64,000 nucleotides of DNA, taken from Curtobacterium sp. ER1/6 (lineage in GTDB: Bacteria; Actinomycetota; Actinomycetes; Actinomycetales; Microbacteriaceae). The first letter of the stretch is position 1. The number at the start of each line of letters is the position of its first letter. A program made the position numbers and the translations under genes. The stretch is taken from contig NZ_MJAK01000011.1 of the NCBI RefSeq assembly GCF_001742745.1, forward strand, positions 1 through 64,000, read 5' to 3'. Under the pieces are notes generated by a model. The model saw only the letters and a list, made by a program, of their open reading frames with translations, did not search any database and had not been told where the DNA came from. Shown piece by piece: positions 52,397 through 60,999 of the stretch.

Positions 52397-53463
52397 TGGC
52401 CGTCTTCGCCGACCGTCCGGGCTTCGTCGCCGCACCGGAGGGGCCCGCGGCGCACTTCGGCAACCCGACCGGCGAGCAGCGTGCGCTCGTCGCCGGTCGC
52501 GCGGTCGTCGAGCTCGGGCTCGGCGTCGTCACGGTCAGCGGTCCCGACCGGCTCTCCTGGCTCAACTCGATCACGTCGCAGCTCCTCACCGGGCTCGAGC
52601 CGGGTGCGAGCACCGAGACGCTCGTGCTCGACCAGTCCGGTCGGGTCGAGCACGCCGCCCGCGTCGTCGACGACGGATCGGTCGCGTGGCTCCTCACCGA
52701 GCCCGCCGACGCGGCACCGCTCGCCGCGTGGCTCGACACGATGCGCTTCATGCTCCGCGTCGAGGTCGCGGACCGCTCGGCGGACCTCGTCACGCTCGGC
52801 CGCTTCGACGGGTCGTCCGCCCCGGACGACGTGGTCGTCGAGTGGGTCGACCCGTGGTCGTCGGTCGCGCCCGGTGGGTGGGGCTACGCCGCAGGGGAGG
52901 CCCACCCCGGCTCCGACTGGACCCTCCGCATCGACGTGGTCACCCGGGAGGCCGCGGCTGCGCTGGCAGCGACGGGTGCGCCGGTCGCGGGGCTGCTCGC
53001 CTTCGAGGCGCTGCGGATCGCCGCCTGGCGCCCGACCCTGACCGACGTCGACGACCGGACGATCCCGCACGAGCTCGACTGGCTCCGCTCCGCCGTGCAC
53101 CTGTCGAAGGGCTGCTACCGCGGGCAGGAGACCGTCGCCAAGGTGCACAACCTCGGCCATCCGCCGCGTCGGGTCGTCATGCTCCACCTCGACGGCTCGG
53201 ACGGCGTGCTCCCCGCGCCGGGGACCGCGGTCGAGCTCGACGGGAACGAGGTCGGGCGGCTCACCGCGTCGGCGCTCCACCACGAGCTCGGGCCGGTCGG
53301 TCTCGCCGTCGTGAAGCGCTCGCTCGACCCCGCGGCGACGCTGACGCTCACCGTGGACGACGTCGTCGTCACCGCGGCGCAGGAGGTCATCGTGCCGCCC
53401 GGCGCCGGAGCGACGGCGAACGTCCCGCGTCTGCCGCGACTCGGCGCCGTCCGCCGCTCGTAG
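52396..53463 (+). CDS. ygfZ: Folate-binding protein YgfZ, iron-sulfur cluster repair
   Basis: 355 aa GcvT-related protein. The signature KGCYRGQETVAKVHN (near residue 235) includes the conserved Cys of the K-G-C-Y-x-G-Q motif. YgfZ uses folate in maintaining certain Fe-S enzymes. ATG 52396 lies in an ATGA overlap with the nitrobindin gene; the pairing suggests a shared oxidative or nitrosative stress role. Confidence 0.9.
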   Translation: MAVFADRPGFVAAPEGPAAHFGNPTGEQRALVAGRAVVELGLGVVTVSGPDRLSWLNSITSQLLTGLEPGASTETLVLDQSGRVEHAARVVDDGSVAWLLTEPADAAPLAAWLDTMRFMLRVEVADRSADLVTLGRFDGSSAPDDVVVEWVDPWSSVAPGGWGYAAGEAHPGSDWTLRIDVVTREAAAALAATGAPVAGLLAFEALRIAAWRPTLTDVDDRTIPHELDWLRSAVHLSKGCYRGQETVAKVHNLGHPPRRVVMLHLDGSDGVLPAPGTAVELDGNEVGRLTASALHHELGPVGLAVVKRSLDPAATLTLTVDDVVVTAAQEVIVPPGAGATANVPRLPRLGAVRRS

Positions 53464-53516
53464 CCCGGGCGACCGACGCCGGGCCGGTCCTCCGCGTCGG
53501 TCCTCCGCGCCGGGTC

Positions 53517-54290
53517 TCAGGCGGGGGCGACGGCCGACCAGGGGACGCTGAGCTCGCCGAGGCGCCACCGGGAGACCCCGTGCAGCACGGGCCAGCCCCG
53601 GTCGCGCACGCCCTGCACCGTGGCGATCCACCGCTGCCGCGGGCCGTACGTGCCGAGCGGGGCGGCGACGGCCCACGCCCGGTCGAGGTCGAGCAGGAAC
53701 GCGTGCACCCGCTCCCCGGGGACGTTCCGGTGGATGAGCGCCTTCGGCAGCCGCTCGGCGACGATGCTCGGCAGTTCGAGGTCGGCGACCCGCAGCGACA
53801 CCGTGAAGGTGTGCGGCGCGTGCTCGTCGAGCGTCACCCAGGACGCCACCCGGCCGACCTCGTTGCAGGTGCCCTCGACGAGCGCCCCACCGGGCTGCAA
53901 CCGGTCCTGCATGATCCGCCACGAGTCGACCACGGCGGACTCGTCGTACTGCCGCAGGACGTTGAACGCGCGGATCACGACGGGCCGTCGACCGCCGGGC
54001 GTCGGCGTCTCGAAGCCGCCGAGCCGGAAGGTCACCCCGTCCCGGGTGACCGAGTTCGCGAGCGCGACGCGGGCCGGTTCGATCTCGATGCCCGTCACCT
54101 CGACGTCGGGACGGACCCGCGCCAGCCGGTCGCGGAGCTCGAGGGTGGTCGTCGGGCGAGCGCCGTAGCCGACGTCCGCGACGAGCGGGTCGGCGGTGCG
54201 CCGGAGCGCCGGCAGCGTCGCGATCCACCGGTCGACGCGACGGAGCCGGTTGAACCCGGTGGTCCCGCGCGTGACGTTCCCGATGGGCAT
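53517..54290 (-). CDS. Class I SAM-dependent methyltransferase
   Basis: 257 aa Rossmann methyltransferase. Motif I is unusual but present (LVADVGYGARPTTTLEL near residue 38), followed by the acidic EIEPARVALA strand. The substrate is unknown. ATG 54290 is chosen: on the minus strand TACCCT ends 7 nt upstream. It converges on ygfZ and is divergent from gpm, with 44 bp between starts. Confidence 0.85.
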   Translation of the reverse strand: MPIGNVTRGTTGFNRLRRVDRWIATLPALRRTADPLVADVGYGARPTTTLELRDRLARVRPDVEVTGIEIEPARVALANSVTRDGVTFRLGGFETPTPGGRRPVVIRAFNVLRQYDESAVVDSWRIMQDRLQPGGALVEGTCNEVGRVASWVTLDEHAPHTFTVSLRVADLELPSIVAERLPKALIHRNVPGERVHAFLLDLDRAWAVAAPLGTYGPRQRWIATVQGVRDRGWPVLHGVSRWRLGELSVPWSAVAPA

Positions 54291-54334
54291 GGAGCCCAGG
54301 GTACCGAGGCGCACCCGCTCGGTAGACTCGGGGC

Positions 54335-55081
54335 ATGACCTCCACGCTCGTCCTGCTGCGTCACGGCAACAGTGACTGGAACCAGAAGAACCTGTTCACC
54401 GGCTGGGTCGACGTCCGACTCAGCGAGCTGGGCGAGAAGGAGGCGAAGCGCGCCGGCGAGCTCATCGCCGGGTCGGGCATCGTCCCGGACGTCCTGTACA
54501 CGTCGCTGCTGACCCGGGCGATCCAGACCGCCGACATCGCGCTGCTCGAGGCCGACCTGGCCTGGCTGCCGGTGAAGCGCGACTGGCGCCTCAACGAGCG
54601 CCACTACGGCGACCTGCAGGGCAAGGACAAGGCCCAGACGCTCGAGCAGTACGGCGAGCAGCAGTTCATGGAGTGGCGTCGGTCGTTCGACGTCCCGCCG
54701 CCCCCCATCGCCGACGACGCCGAGTGGTCGCAGGCCGGGGACCGTCGCTACGCCGAGCTCGGCGACCAGCTGCCCCGCACGGAGTCGCTGAAGCTCGTGA
54801 TCGACCGCCTGCTGCCGTACTGGGAGTCGGACATCACGAAGGACCTCGGCGAGGGGAAGACCGTCCTCGTCACGGCGCACGGCAACTCGCTCCGCGCGCT
54901 CGTGAAGCACCTCGACGGCATCTCCGACGACGACATCGCGGGCCTCAACATCCCGACGGGCATCCCGCTCGTGTACGAGCTCGACGACGACTTCCGCCCG
55001 ACGAAGCCCTCGTACTACCTCGACCCCGAGGCCGCCGCCGCCGGTGCCGCAGCGGTCGCCGCGCAGGGCGCGAAGAAGTAG
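54335..55081 (+). CDS. gpmA: 2,3-bisphosphoglycerate-dependent phosphoglycerate mutase
   Basis: 248 aa glycolytic enzyme swapping 3- and 2-phosphoglycerate. N-terminal [20 protein letters not shown] carries the phospho-His (residue 10); [20 protein letters not shown] and [16 protein letters not shown] are further GpmA motifs. The C-terminal Ala-rich end with KK is a little longer than usual. ATG 54335 lies 6 nt after TAGACT, a leaderless start. Confidence 0.97.
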   Translation: MTSTLVLLRHGNSDWNQKNLFTGWVDVRLSELGEKEAKRAGELIAGSGIVPDVLYTSLLTRAIQTADIALLEADLAWLPVKRDWRLNERHYGDLQGKDKAQTLEQYGEQQFMEWRRSFDVPPPPIADDAEWSQAGDRRYAELGDQLPRTESLKLVIDRLLPYWESDITKDLGEGKTVLVTAHGNSLRALVKHLDGISDDDIAGLNIPTGIPLVYELDDDFRPTKPSYYLDPEAAAAGAAAVAAQGAKK

Positions 55082-55090
55082 CACCAGCAC

Positions 55091-55133
55091 GACGACGAAC
55101 GCCCCGCCGGTCTCCGGCGGGGCGTTCGTCGTC
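55091..55133. terminator. Terminator hairpin between gpmA and the kinase gene
   Basis: 55091-55110 pairs perfectly with 55114-55133 (20 bp, loop TCT), core AACGCCCCGCCGG. It stands between convergent genes and can serve both. Confidence 0.88.
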
Positions 55134-55145
55134 CCGGGCGCGGAC

Positions 55146-55694
55146 TCAGACGAAGTGCGCGGCGATCTCCTGCACGAGCGCGCCGACGTCGTACGGCCGA
55201 CCGGTGTCGACGCGCACGACGGGGACGCCCGGCAGCGCGACGGGCTCGGCGGTGTCGCCGTGCTCGTCCCAGAACGCGAGCACGTCCGTCAGGTCGCCGT
55301 GCACCTCGTGCCGGACCGGGAGGGTGCCGGGTTCGTACCGGTCGCGCAGCCGCTCTGCGGCGGTGACCCGGTCGACGTGGCACCAGACCTCGACGGCGCG
55401 CGGCGACCCGGCGGTGGTGAGCCCGGCCTCCAGGCGGTCCCGGTCCCGTGCCGGCAGCCAGACGGCGTCGAGGACGACCCCGTTCTCGACGGCCCGTGCC
55501 ATCGACCACATCGAGTCCATGGCGATGCCCCCGAGCTCGCGGGAGCCGATCATCGGACCGACGACGTCGGCGAGGGGCTCCTTGATCCGGTCCTTCGACA
55601 GGAAGGGGCAGCCGAGCACCTCGGCCAGGGCGGCCCCGACCGTGCTCTTGCCCGAACCGGGCATCCCGTTGACGACGATCGCGACCTGAGCCAT
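55146..55694 (-). CDS. P-loop AAA/gluconokinase-like small kinase
   Basis: 182 aa. Walker A GMPGSGKST at residues 10-18, a Lys/Asp-rich LSKDRIKEPLADVV lid near 33, otherwise a small nucleotide- or metabolite-kinase fold. The substrate cannot be told from sequence. It starts at ATG 55694, 22 bp from the phoU stop on the same strand. Confidence 0.8.
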   Translation of the reverse strand: MAQVAIVVNGMPGSGKSTVGAALAEVLGCPFLSKDRIKEPLADVVGPMIGSRELGGIAMDSMWSMARAVENGVVLDAVWLPARDRDRLEAGLTTAGSPRAVEVWCHVDRVTAAERLRDRYEPGTLPVRHEVHGDLTDVLAFWDEHGDTAEPVALPGVPVVRVDTGRPYDVGALVQEIAAHFV

Positions 55695-55716
55695 GCCACG
55701 ATCCTGGCAGAACCCG

Positions 55717-56388
55717 TCAGGCGGGGGAGGTCGTCACCGACGCCGCGCCGGCCCAGTCGCCCGTCGCCAGGTACTCGACCTTCTTCGCGATCGAGACCGC
55801 GTGGTCGGCGAAGCGCTCGTGGTAGCGCGAGGCGAGGGTCGCGTCGACCGTGTCGATCGGGTTGCCCTTCCAGGTCTCACCGAGCACGAAGTCGAACACG
55901 CTCGCGTGCAGCTCGTCGACGGCGTCGTCCTCGTCGCGGATCTCCGCGGCCAGGGCGATGTCCTCGGTGGCGAGCAGACGCGTGAGCTTCTGGGCCATCT
56001 GCACGTCGTGCGCGCCCATCTGCTTGAACGTGGGGCGCAGGCCCTTCGGCACGACCTTCTCGGGGAAGCGCTGGCGGGCGAGCTGCGCGATGTGCTCGGC
56101 CATGTCGCCCATGCGCTCGAGCGAGGAGCTGACGCGGAGGGCGGTCACGACGACACGGAGGTCGCGGGCGACCGGGGCCTGGCGGGCGAGGATGTCGATC
56201 GCGATCTCGTCGAGGCTGTTCGCCGCCTGGTCGATCTTGGCGTCGTCGGCGATCACCTCCTCGGCGAGGGCGACGTCGGACTCGCTGAACGCCTGGGTCG
56301 CACGGGTGATCGCGGACTCGACGAGCCCGGCGATCTCGGTCAGACGCTCCTGGACGTCCTGGAGCTCCTGCTGGAAGACTTCGCGCAT
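55717..56388 (-). CDS. phoU: Phosphate signalling protein PhoU
   Basis: 223 aa, two three-helix bundles with the metal-binding E/DxxxD pattern; N-terminus MREVFQQELQDVQERLTEIA. PhoU links the Pst transporter to the SenX3-type kinase and represses the PHO response in phosphate excess. ATG 56388 has GAGAGG upstream. Divergent from senX3; the 158-bp gap holds the three-unit PHO box. Confidence 0.95.
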   Translation of the reverse strand: MREVFQQELQDVQERLTEIAGLVESAITRATQAFSESDVALAEEVIADDAKIDQAANSLDEIAIDILARQAPVARDLRVVVTALRVSSSLERMGDMAEHIAQLARQRFPEKVVPKGLRPTFKQMGAHDVQMAQKLTRLLATEDIALAAEIRDEDDAVDELHASVFDFVLGETWKGNPIDTVDATLASRYHERFADHAVSIAKKVEYLATGDWAGAASVTTSPA

Positions 56389-56435
56389 GGGGGATGTGCC
56401 TCTCTGATGCGTACCGGACGAGTGTCGTCAGCCCA

Positions 56436-56464
56436 GGTGAACGAACGGTGACCTGCGGCTGAAC
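56436..56464. promoter_or_regulatory. Three-unit PHO box in the phoU/senX3 divergent promoter
   Basis: GGTGAAC (56436-56442), GGTGACC (56447-56453) and GCTGAAC (56458-56464) are direct repeats at exact 11-nt spacing; in the phoU direction they read GTTCACC, GGTCACC and GTTCAGC. A further lone GGTGAAC stands at 56501-56507. Expected binding site of RegX3, giving autoregulation. Confidence 0.82.
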
Positions 56465-56534
56465 ACCTCGTCCCGAGCAGCGGGAAAGCAGGCCCGGGCG
56501 GGTGAACGGCGTCGGAACCCCGTGTGACCGTCCC

Positions 56535-56540
56535 TACACT
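56535..56540 (+). promoter_or_regulatory. -10 box of a leaderless senX3 promoter
   Basis: TACACT ends 6 nt before ATG 56547, so transcription should begin at or very near the start codon. No Shine-Dalgarno sequence is present. Confidence 0.65.
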
Positions 56541-56546
56541 GGCGGC

Positions 56547-57713
56547 ATGGACAACGCGTGGCTCGTGCCACTGTCGATGCTCCTCGGCGGGGTGTTCGGC
56601 GCGGGTGTCGTGGTGCTGATCATCACGGCCGAGCGCACGGCCCGGGCAGCCGACGTCGCCGAGCGGACGCTGCCCGACGGTGTCGCCGCGGTCATCGCCA
56701 CGATGCACAACCCGGCCGTGGTCGTCGACCCGTCGAACACGGTCGTCGCCGCGTCCCCGCAGGCGCTCACGGTCGGGCTGGTGGTCCGGCGCAAGCTCGT
56801 GCACGACGAGCTGGTCGAGCTCGTCGACCGGGTCCGTCGGAGCGGCGAGATGGGCTCCGAGGACCTCGAGCTCCCACGCGGCCGACGCGGGGAGCTGATC
56901 GGCTACCTGAGCTTCCGGGCCGCGCAGCTCGGCAACCGGTACGTGCTCCTGACGGCGGACGACCTGACCGAGAGCCGGCGCATCGACGAGGTCCGTCGCG
57001 ACTTCGTCGCCAACATCTCGCACGAGCTCAAGACGCCCATCGGCGCCATCGGGCTGCTCTCCGAGACCCTCGTGCTCGCAGCCGACGACCCGGACCACGT
57101 GAAGAAGTTCGCCTCGCAGCTCGTCACCGAGTCCGAGCGGCTCGGCGCCCTGACGAAGGACATCATCGAGCTGTCCCGCCTGCAGTCCGTCGACACGCTC
57201 GAGAACAGCGAGGAGACGTCGATCGACAAGGTCGTGCAGGCCGCCGTCGACGCGAACGAGGTCGTCGCGCGGGCACGGTCGATCGAGCTGGTGCGCGCGA
57301 AGAAGTCGAAGCTCCGGGTCATGGGCGACCCGGGGCTGCTGCAGGTCGCGGTGTCGAACCTCATCGCGAACGCCGTCAAGTACTCCCCGGACCACACGCG
57401 CGTCGGTGTCGGCGTGCGGCTGTCGAAGGGGTTCGTCGAGATCGCGGTGACCGACCAGGGCGTCGGCATCCCAGAGTCCGATCTCGACCGCGTGTTCGAA
57501 CGGTTCTACCGCGTCGACCCGGCACGGTCGCGCGCCACCGGCGGGACCGGACTCGGACTCGCGATCGTCAAGCACGTCGTCGGCAACCACGGCGGCGACG
57601 TGCGCGTCTGGTCCCAGCCCGGCAAGGGCTCGACCTTCACGATCCGCCTGCCCGAGGCGGATCCCGACCTCACCACCGCACTCGAAGAGCAACTGGAAGA
57701 GCAGCCATCGTGA
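56547..57713 (+). CDS. senX3: Phosphate-sensing histidine kinase SenX3
   Basis: 388 aa. One N-terminal membrane helix (about residues 5-27), a PAS-like domain, the H-box NISHELKTPIGAIG with His159, then the ATPase domain with N-box NLIANAVKYS, DQGVGIPESD and GTGLGLAIVKHV. The single membrane helix and lack of a large external domain match mycobacterial SenX3, which senses through PstSCAB-PhoU. The stop overlaps regX3. Confidence 0.94.
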   Translation: MDNAWLVPLSMLLGGVFGAGVVVLIITAERTARAADVAERTLPDGVAAVIATMHNPAVVVDPSNTVVAASPQALTVGLVVRRKLVHDELVELVDRVRRSGEMGSEDLELPRGRRGELIGYLSFRAAQLGNRYVLLTADDLTESRRIDEVRRDFVANISHELKTPIGAIGLLSETLVLAADDPDHVKKFASQLVTESERLGALTKDIIELSRLQSVDTLENSEETSIDKVVQAAVDANEVVARARSIELVRAKKSKLRVMGDPGLLQVAVSNLIANAVKYSPDHTRVGVGVRLSKGFVEIAVTDQGVGIPESDLDRVFERFYRVDPARSRATGGTGLGLAIVKHVVGNHGGDVRVWSQPGKGSTFTIRLPEADPDLTTALEEQLEEQPS

Positions 57714-58390
57714 CCAAGATCCTCATCGTCGACGACGAGCCGGCCCTGAGCGAACCCCTGGAGTTCCTCCTGCAGCGCGAGGGCTACGAGACCTCCGTCG
57801 CCGCGGACGGCGTGACCGCGCTGTCGAAGTTCGACGCGGAGAACCCCGACCTCCTGCTGCTCGACCTCATGCTGCCGGGGCTGAGCGGCACCGAGGTGTG
57901 CCGCCAGGTCCGCACCCGGTCGAACGTCCCGATCATCATGCTCACCGCGAAGGACTCCGAGGTGGACATCGTCGTGGGGCTCGAGCTCGGCGCCGACGAC
58001 TACGTGACGAAGCCGTACTCGACGCGGGAGCTGCTCGCGCGGATCCGGGCGGTGCTGCGCCGTCGGACCGAGGACGACCCGGGCGACAGCGGCATCCTGC
58101 AGGTCGGTGGCATCCGCATGGACGTCGAGCGCCACACGGTGTCGGTGGACGGGTCCGAGACGCCGATGCCGCTCAAGGAGTTCGAGCTCCTCGAACTGCT
58201 CCTCCGCAACGCCGGCCGGGTGCTGACCCGCGGGCAGCTCATCGACCGGGTGTGGGGGTCCGACTACTTCGGCGACACGAAGACGCTCGACGTGCACATC
58301 AAGCGGATCCGCTCGAAGATCGAGCGGGTGCCGAGCGCACCGGAGATCCTGGTGACGGTCCGCGGCCTGGGGTACCGGATCGAGGGCTGA
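57710..58390 (+). CDS. regX3: Response regulator RegX3
   Basis: 226 aa OmpR-type regulator. Receiver with DDE at residues 8-10, phospho-acceptor Asp52 in LLDLMLPG and Lys in VTKPYS; winged helix from about 130 (MPLKEFELLELLLRNAGRVL, then GDTKTLDVHIKRIRSKIE). GTG 57710 overlaps the kinase stop. It should activate pstS, phoU and its own operon at the PHO boxes described. Confidence 0.95.
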   Translation: MTKILIVDDEPALSEPLEFLLQREGYETSVAADGVTALSKFDAENPDLLLLDLMLPGLSGTEVCRQVRTRSNVPIIMLTAKDSEVDIVVGLELGADDYVTKPYSTRELLARIRAVLRRRTEDDPGDSGILQVGGIRMDVERHTVSVDGSETPMPLKEFELLELLLRNAGRVLTRGQLIDRVWGSDYFGDTKTLDVHIKRIRSKIERVPSAPEILVTVRGLGYRIEG

Positions 58391-58402
58391 CGCGGCCTGT
58401 CA

Positions 58403-58455
58403 CGCACCGGAGGCCCGGTGCCGGTCCTCGGGACCGGCACCGGGCCTCCGGTGCG
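58403..58455. terminator. Perfect 25-bp terminator hairpin after regX3
   Basis: 58403-58427 pairs perfectly with 58431-58455, loop TCG; the stem includes GGAGGCCCGGTGCCGGTCC. It lies between convergent genes. Its inner half recurs in the hairpin at 63475-63521. Confidence 0.9.
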
Positions 58456-58492
58456 TTGCGTCTGGTGCGCGCCGGTCCGGCGCGCAACGTGG

Positions 58493-59155
58493 TCAGTTCG
58501 TGCCGCTGTCGCCCTCGGACGAGTCGGTCTGCGAGTCGCTCGGCTGCGTACCCGGGGCGGTCGCGTCGCCGGTCGGGCGGGTGCCGCTCTCCGACGGCGA
58601 GGTCGCGGAGCTCGACGGGGTGGGGGTCGGTGCGAGGGTCTGGTACTCCTCGAGCGAGCTGGTCAGGACGGGGACGGACGCCGAGACGCCCTCGGCACCG
58701 GAGTACGAGAAGTAGGTCTTCACGAGGGAACCGGCGACGACGTCGGAGGCGTCGAACAGCACGGCCTTCGAGTCAGCGACCTCGGAGCCCTGCGAGCCGG
58801 CGCCCTCCTGCGAGTCGCCGCCGGCGGTGCTCGCCGCGGACGGGGTGTTCGCGCCGAGGTCGACGCGACCGTTCGCCGGGACCACGACGGTCTGGGTGTC
58901 GCCCCCGACCTCGATCGACAGGGTGATGTCGTCGGAGGCGTCGCGGTTGATGAGCGTGCCGATGAAGCGGGCGTCGTCGGCGTCGTCGGAGATGAAGAGC
59001 GCGTTGCGGATGTCGAGGTCGCCGGTCGTCACGTTCACGCCGTCGGTGATCTGCTTGATCTCCTTGGTGTGCGCGGGCGACATGAACTCGCAGCCGGTGG
59101 CGCCGAGCGCGATGGATGCCGCAACGGCGACGGACACGAGTACCCGAGCTCGCAA
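58493..59155 (-). CDS. Hypothetical lipoprotein, acidic with Ser/Thr/Pro-rich tail
   Basis: About 220 aa. TTG 59155 is chosen: GGAGGA lies 6 nt upstream and the signal sequence then begins LRARVLVSVAVAAS and ends at lipobox GATGC. A GTG at 59176 would lie ahead of the ribosome binding site. The mature part has one beta-rich domain (about residues 25-150) and a 50-residue disordered tail of Ser, Thr, Pro and Asp ending GTN. Unknown function; conserved near carD in related genomes is plausible but not checked. Confidence 0.75.
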   Translation of the reverse strand: MRARVLVSVAVAASIALGATGCEFMSPAHTKEIKQITDGVNVTTGDLDIRNALFISDDADDARFIGTLINRDASDDITLSIEVGGDTQTVVVPANGRVDLGANTPSAASTAGGDSQEGAGSQGSEVADSKAVLFDASDVVAGSLVKTYFSYSGAEGVSASVPVLTSSLEEYQTLAPTPTPSSSATSPSESGTRPTGDATAPGTQPSDSQTDSSEGDSGTN

Positions 59156-59262
59156 GAGATTCCTCCGGAAGATCACGTTGTGGACCGGACGGTCCGGCTC
59201 CATCCTAGCGATCGCCGGGGAGGGCAGGTGCCCAGGCCCCCGTGGCCGAGGTGCCCCTGTGG

Positions 59263-59268
59263 TAAACT
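59263..59268 (+). promoter_or_regulatory. -10 box of the carD promoter
   Basis: TAAACT at 59263-59268, 27 bp before ATG 59296, in the strongest AT patch of the intergenic region; no clear -35. Confidence 0.5.
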
Positions 59269-59295
59269 GGGGATCCTGGGAACGGAGCCTGATAC

Positions 59296-59778
59296 ATGCA
59301 ATTCGAGGTCGGCGAGACCGTCGTCTACCCCCATCACGGGGCGGCAACCATCTCTGAAGTCAAGACGCGCGTCATCAAGGGTGAGGAGAAGGTCTACCTG
59401 AAGCTGCGCGTGACGCAGGGCGACCTGACGATCGAGGTACCGGCGGACAACGTCGACCTGGTCGGCGTCCGCGACGTCATCGGCAAGGAGGGCCTCGACA
59501 AGGTCTTCGAGGTCCTGCGAGCGCCCTTCACCGAGGAGCCCACGAACTGGTCGCGTCGGTACAAGGCGAACCTGGAGAAGCTGGCGTCGGGTGACGTCAT
59601 CAAGGTGTCCGAGGTCGTCCGCGACCTCTGGCGCCGCGACCAGGACCGCGGGCTCTCCGCGGGGGAGAAGCGGATGCTGGCGAAGGCGCGGCAGATCCTG
59701 ATCTCCGAGCTCGCCCTGGCCGAGAAGACCGACGAGGACAAGGCATCGACCGTCCTCGACGAGGTCCTCGCCTCCTAG
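59296..59778 (+). CDS. carD: CarD-family RNA polymerase-binding transcription regulator
   Basis: 160 aa. N-terminal RNA polymerase interaction domain ([20 protein letters not shown]) and C-terminal helical DNA-binding domain ([20 protein letters not shown], then [20 protein letters not shown]). CarD stabilises open promoter complexes, notably at rRNA promoters. Length and motifs are those of mycobacterial CarD. Followed by ispDF after 48 bp. Confidence 0.96.
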   Translation: MQFEVGETVVYPHHGAATISEVKTRVIKGEEKVYLKLRVTQGDLTIEVPADNVDLVGVRDVIGKEGLDKVFEVLRAPFTEEPTNWSRRYKANLEKLASGDVIKVSEVVRDLWRRDQDRGLSAGEKRMLAKARQILISELALAEKTDEDKASTVLDEVLAS

Positions 59779-59826
59779 CGCGGGTCACCACTGGACCACA
59801 CGACGACCGTCCTGCTCCCCGACCGG

Positions 59827-60981
59827 GTGAGCAGGGCGGTCGTCGTCGTTGCGGCGGGCTCGGGGACCCGGCTCGGCATCGGCGACGCCAAGGCGTTCGT
59901 GCCCGTCGCCGGCGAACTCATGCTCACCCGCGCGGTCCGCACGGTGTTCACGTCGGCCGAACCGACCTTCGTCGTGGTCGTCGCCCCGGCCGCACGGCTC
60001 GACGAGTGCCGTGCACTGGTCGACGCCGTCGCCGGTCCGGCCGCGGGGCTGACCGCGGTCGTGCCAGGCGGTGCCGACCGGCACGCGTCCGTGCAGGCGG
60101 GGCTCGACGCCCTGCCCGACGGCGTCGAGTGGGTGGGTGTGCACGACGCCGCGCGGTGCCTGACACCGGCGACGCAGTTCGACGCGGTGTTCGACCGGGC
60201 CCGTGCGACCGGTGACGGCGTGGTCCCGGCGCTGCCCGTGACCGACACGGTGAAGCGCGTCGACGGCGACGAGGTCGTCGAGACCGTCGACCGGTCGGCG
60301 CTCGTCGGGGTGCAGACCCCGCAGGTGTTCCCGCTCGGAGCGCTCCGCGCGGCCTACGCGTCCTCGCAGCGGTCGGAGACCGACGACGCCGGTGTGTTCC
60401 GCGCCGCCGGCGGCACGGTCCGCACCGTGCCGGGCAGCGCGGACGCGTTCAAGATCACGACCCGGTGGGACCTCGCCCGGGCCGAGGCGCTCGTCGCCGG
60501 TGCCGTCGCGCCGACGGTGCGGATCGGCCTCGGGGTCGACGTGCACGCCTTCGACGCCGCATCGCCGTGCCGCATCGGACTCCTCGACTTCCCCGGCGAA
60601 CCCGGCCTCTCCGGGCACAGCGACGGCGACGCGGTCGCGCACGCGGTGTGCGACGCCCTGCTGTCCGCCGGTGCGCTCGGCGACATCGGCGGCCGCTTCG
60701 GCACGTCGGACCCCCGCTACTCCGGTGCGGCGGGCGACGTGTTCGTCCGCGGCGCCGTCGAGCTCCTGCGGCAGGCCGGCCTCGTCCCCACCTCGGTGAC
60801 GGTGCAGGTCGTCGGCAACCGCCCCCGCATCGGCGGCCGGCGGGACGAGATGCAGGCCGCACTCGCCGCCGTCGTCGGCGCTCCGGTCGCCGTCTCCGGC
60901 ACGACGACCGACGGCCTCGGGCTGACCGGCCGCGGTGAGGGGCTCGCCGCGATCGCGACGGCCGTCGTCCGTCCGGTCTGA
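59827..60981 (+). CDS. ispDF: Bifunctional IspD/IspF of the MEP isoprenoid pathway
   Basis: 384 aa fusion. Residues 1 to about 225 are IspD ([22 protein letters not shown] site; VHDAAR near 112) forming CDP-methylerythritol. Residues about 230-384 are IspF ([46 protein letters not shown]), making the cyclic diphosphate. The intervening IspE is not here. GTG 59827 has no clear ribosome binding site but gives the usual N-terminus. Confidence 0.95.
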   Translation: MSRAVVVVAAGSGTRLGIGDAKAFVPVAGELMLTRAVRTVFTSAEPTFVVVVAPAARLDECRALVDAVAGPAAGLTAVVPGGADRHASVQAGLDALPDGVEWVGVHDAARCLTPATQFDAVFDRARATGDGVVPALPVTDTVKRVDGDEVVETVDRSALVGVQTPQVFPLGALRAAYASSQRSETDDAGVFRAAGGTVRTVPGSADAFKITTRWDLARAEALVAGAVAPTVRIGLGVDVHAFDAASPCRIGLLDFPGEPGLSGHSDGDAVAHAVCDALLSAGALGDIGGRFGTSDPRYSGAAGDVFVRGAVELLRQAGLVPTSVTVQVVGNRPRIGGRRDEMQAALAAVVGAPVAVSGTTTDGLGLTGRGEGLAAIATAVVRPV

Positions 60982-60999
60982 CGTCCTAGGGTGGTGGGC

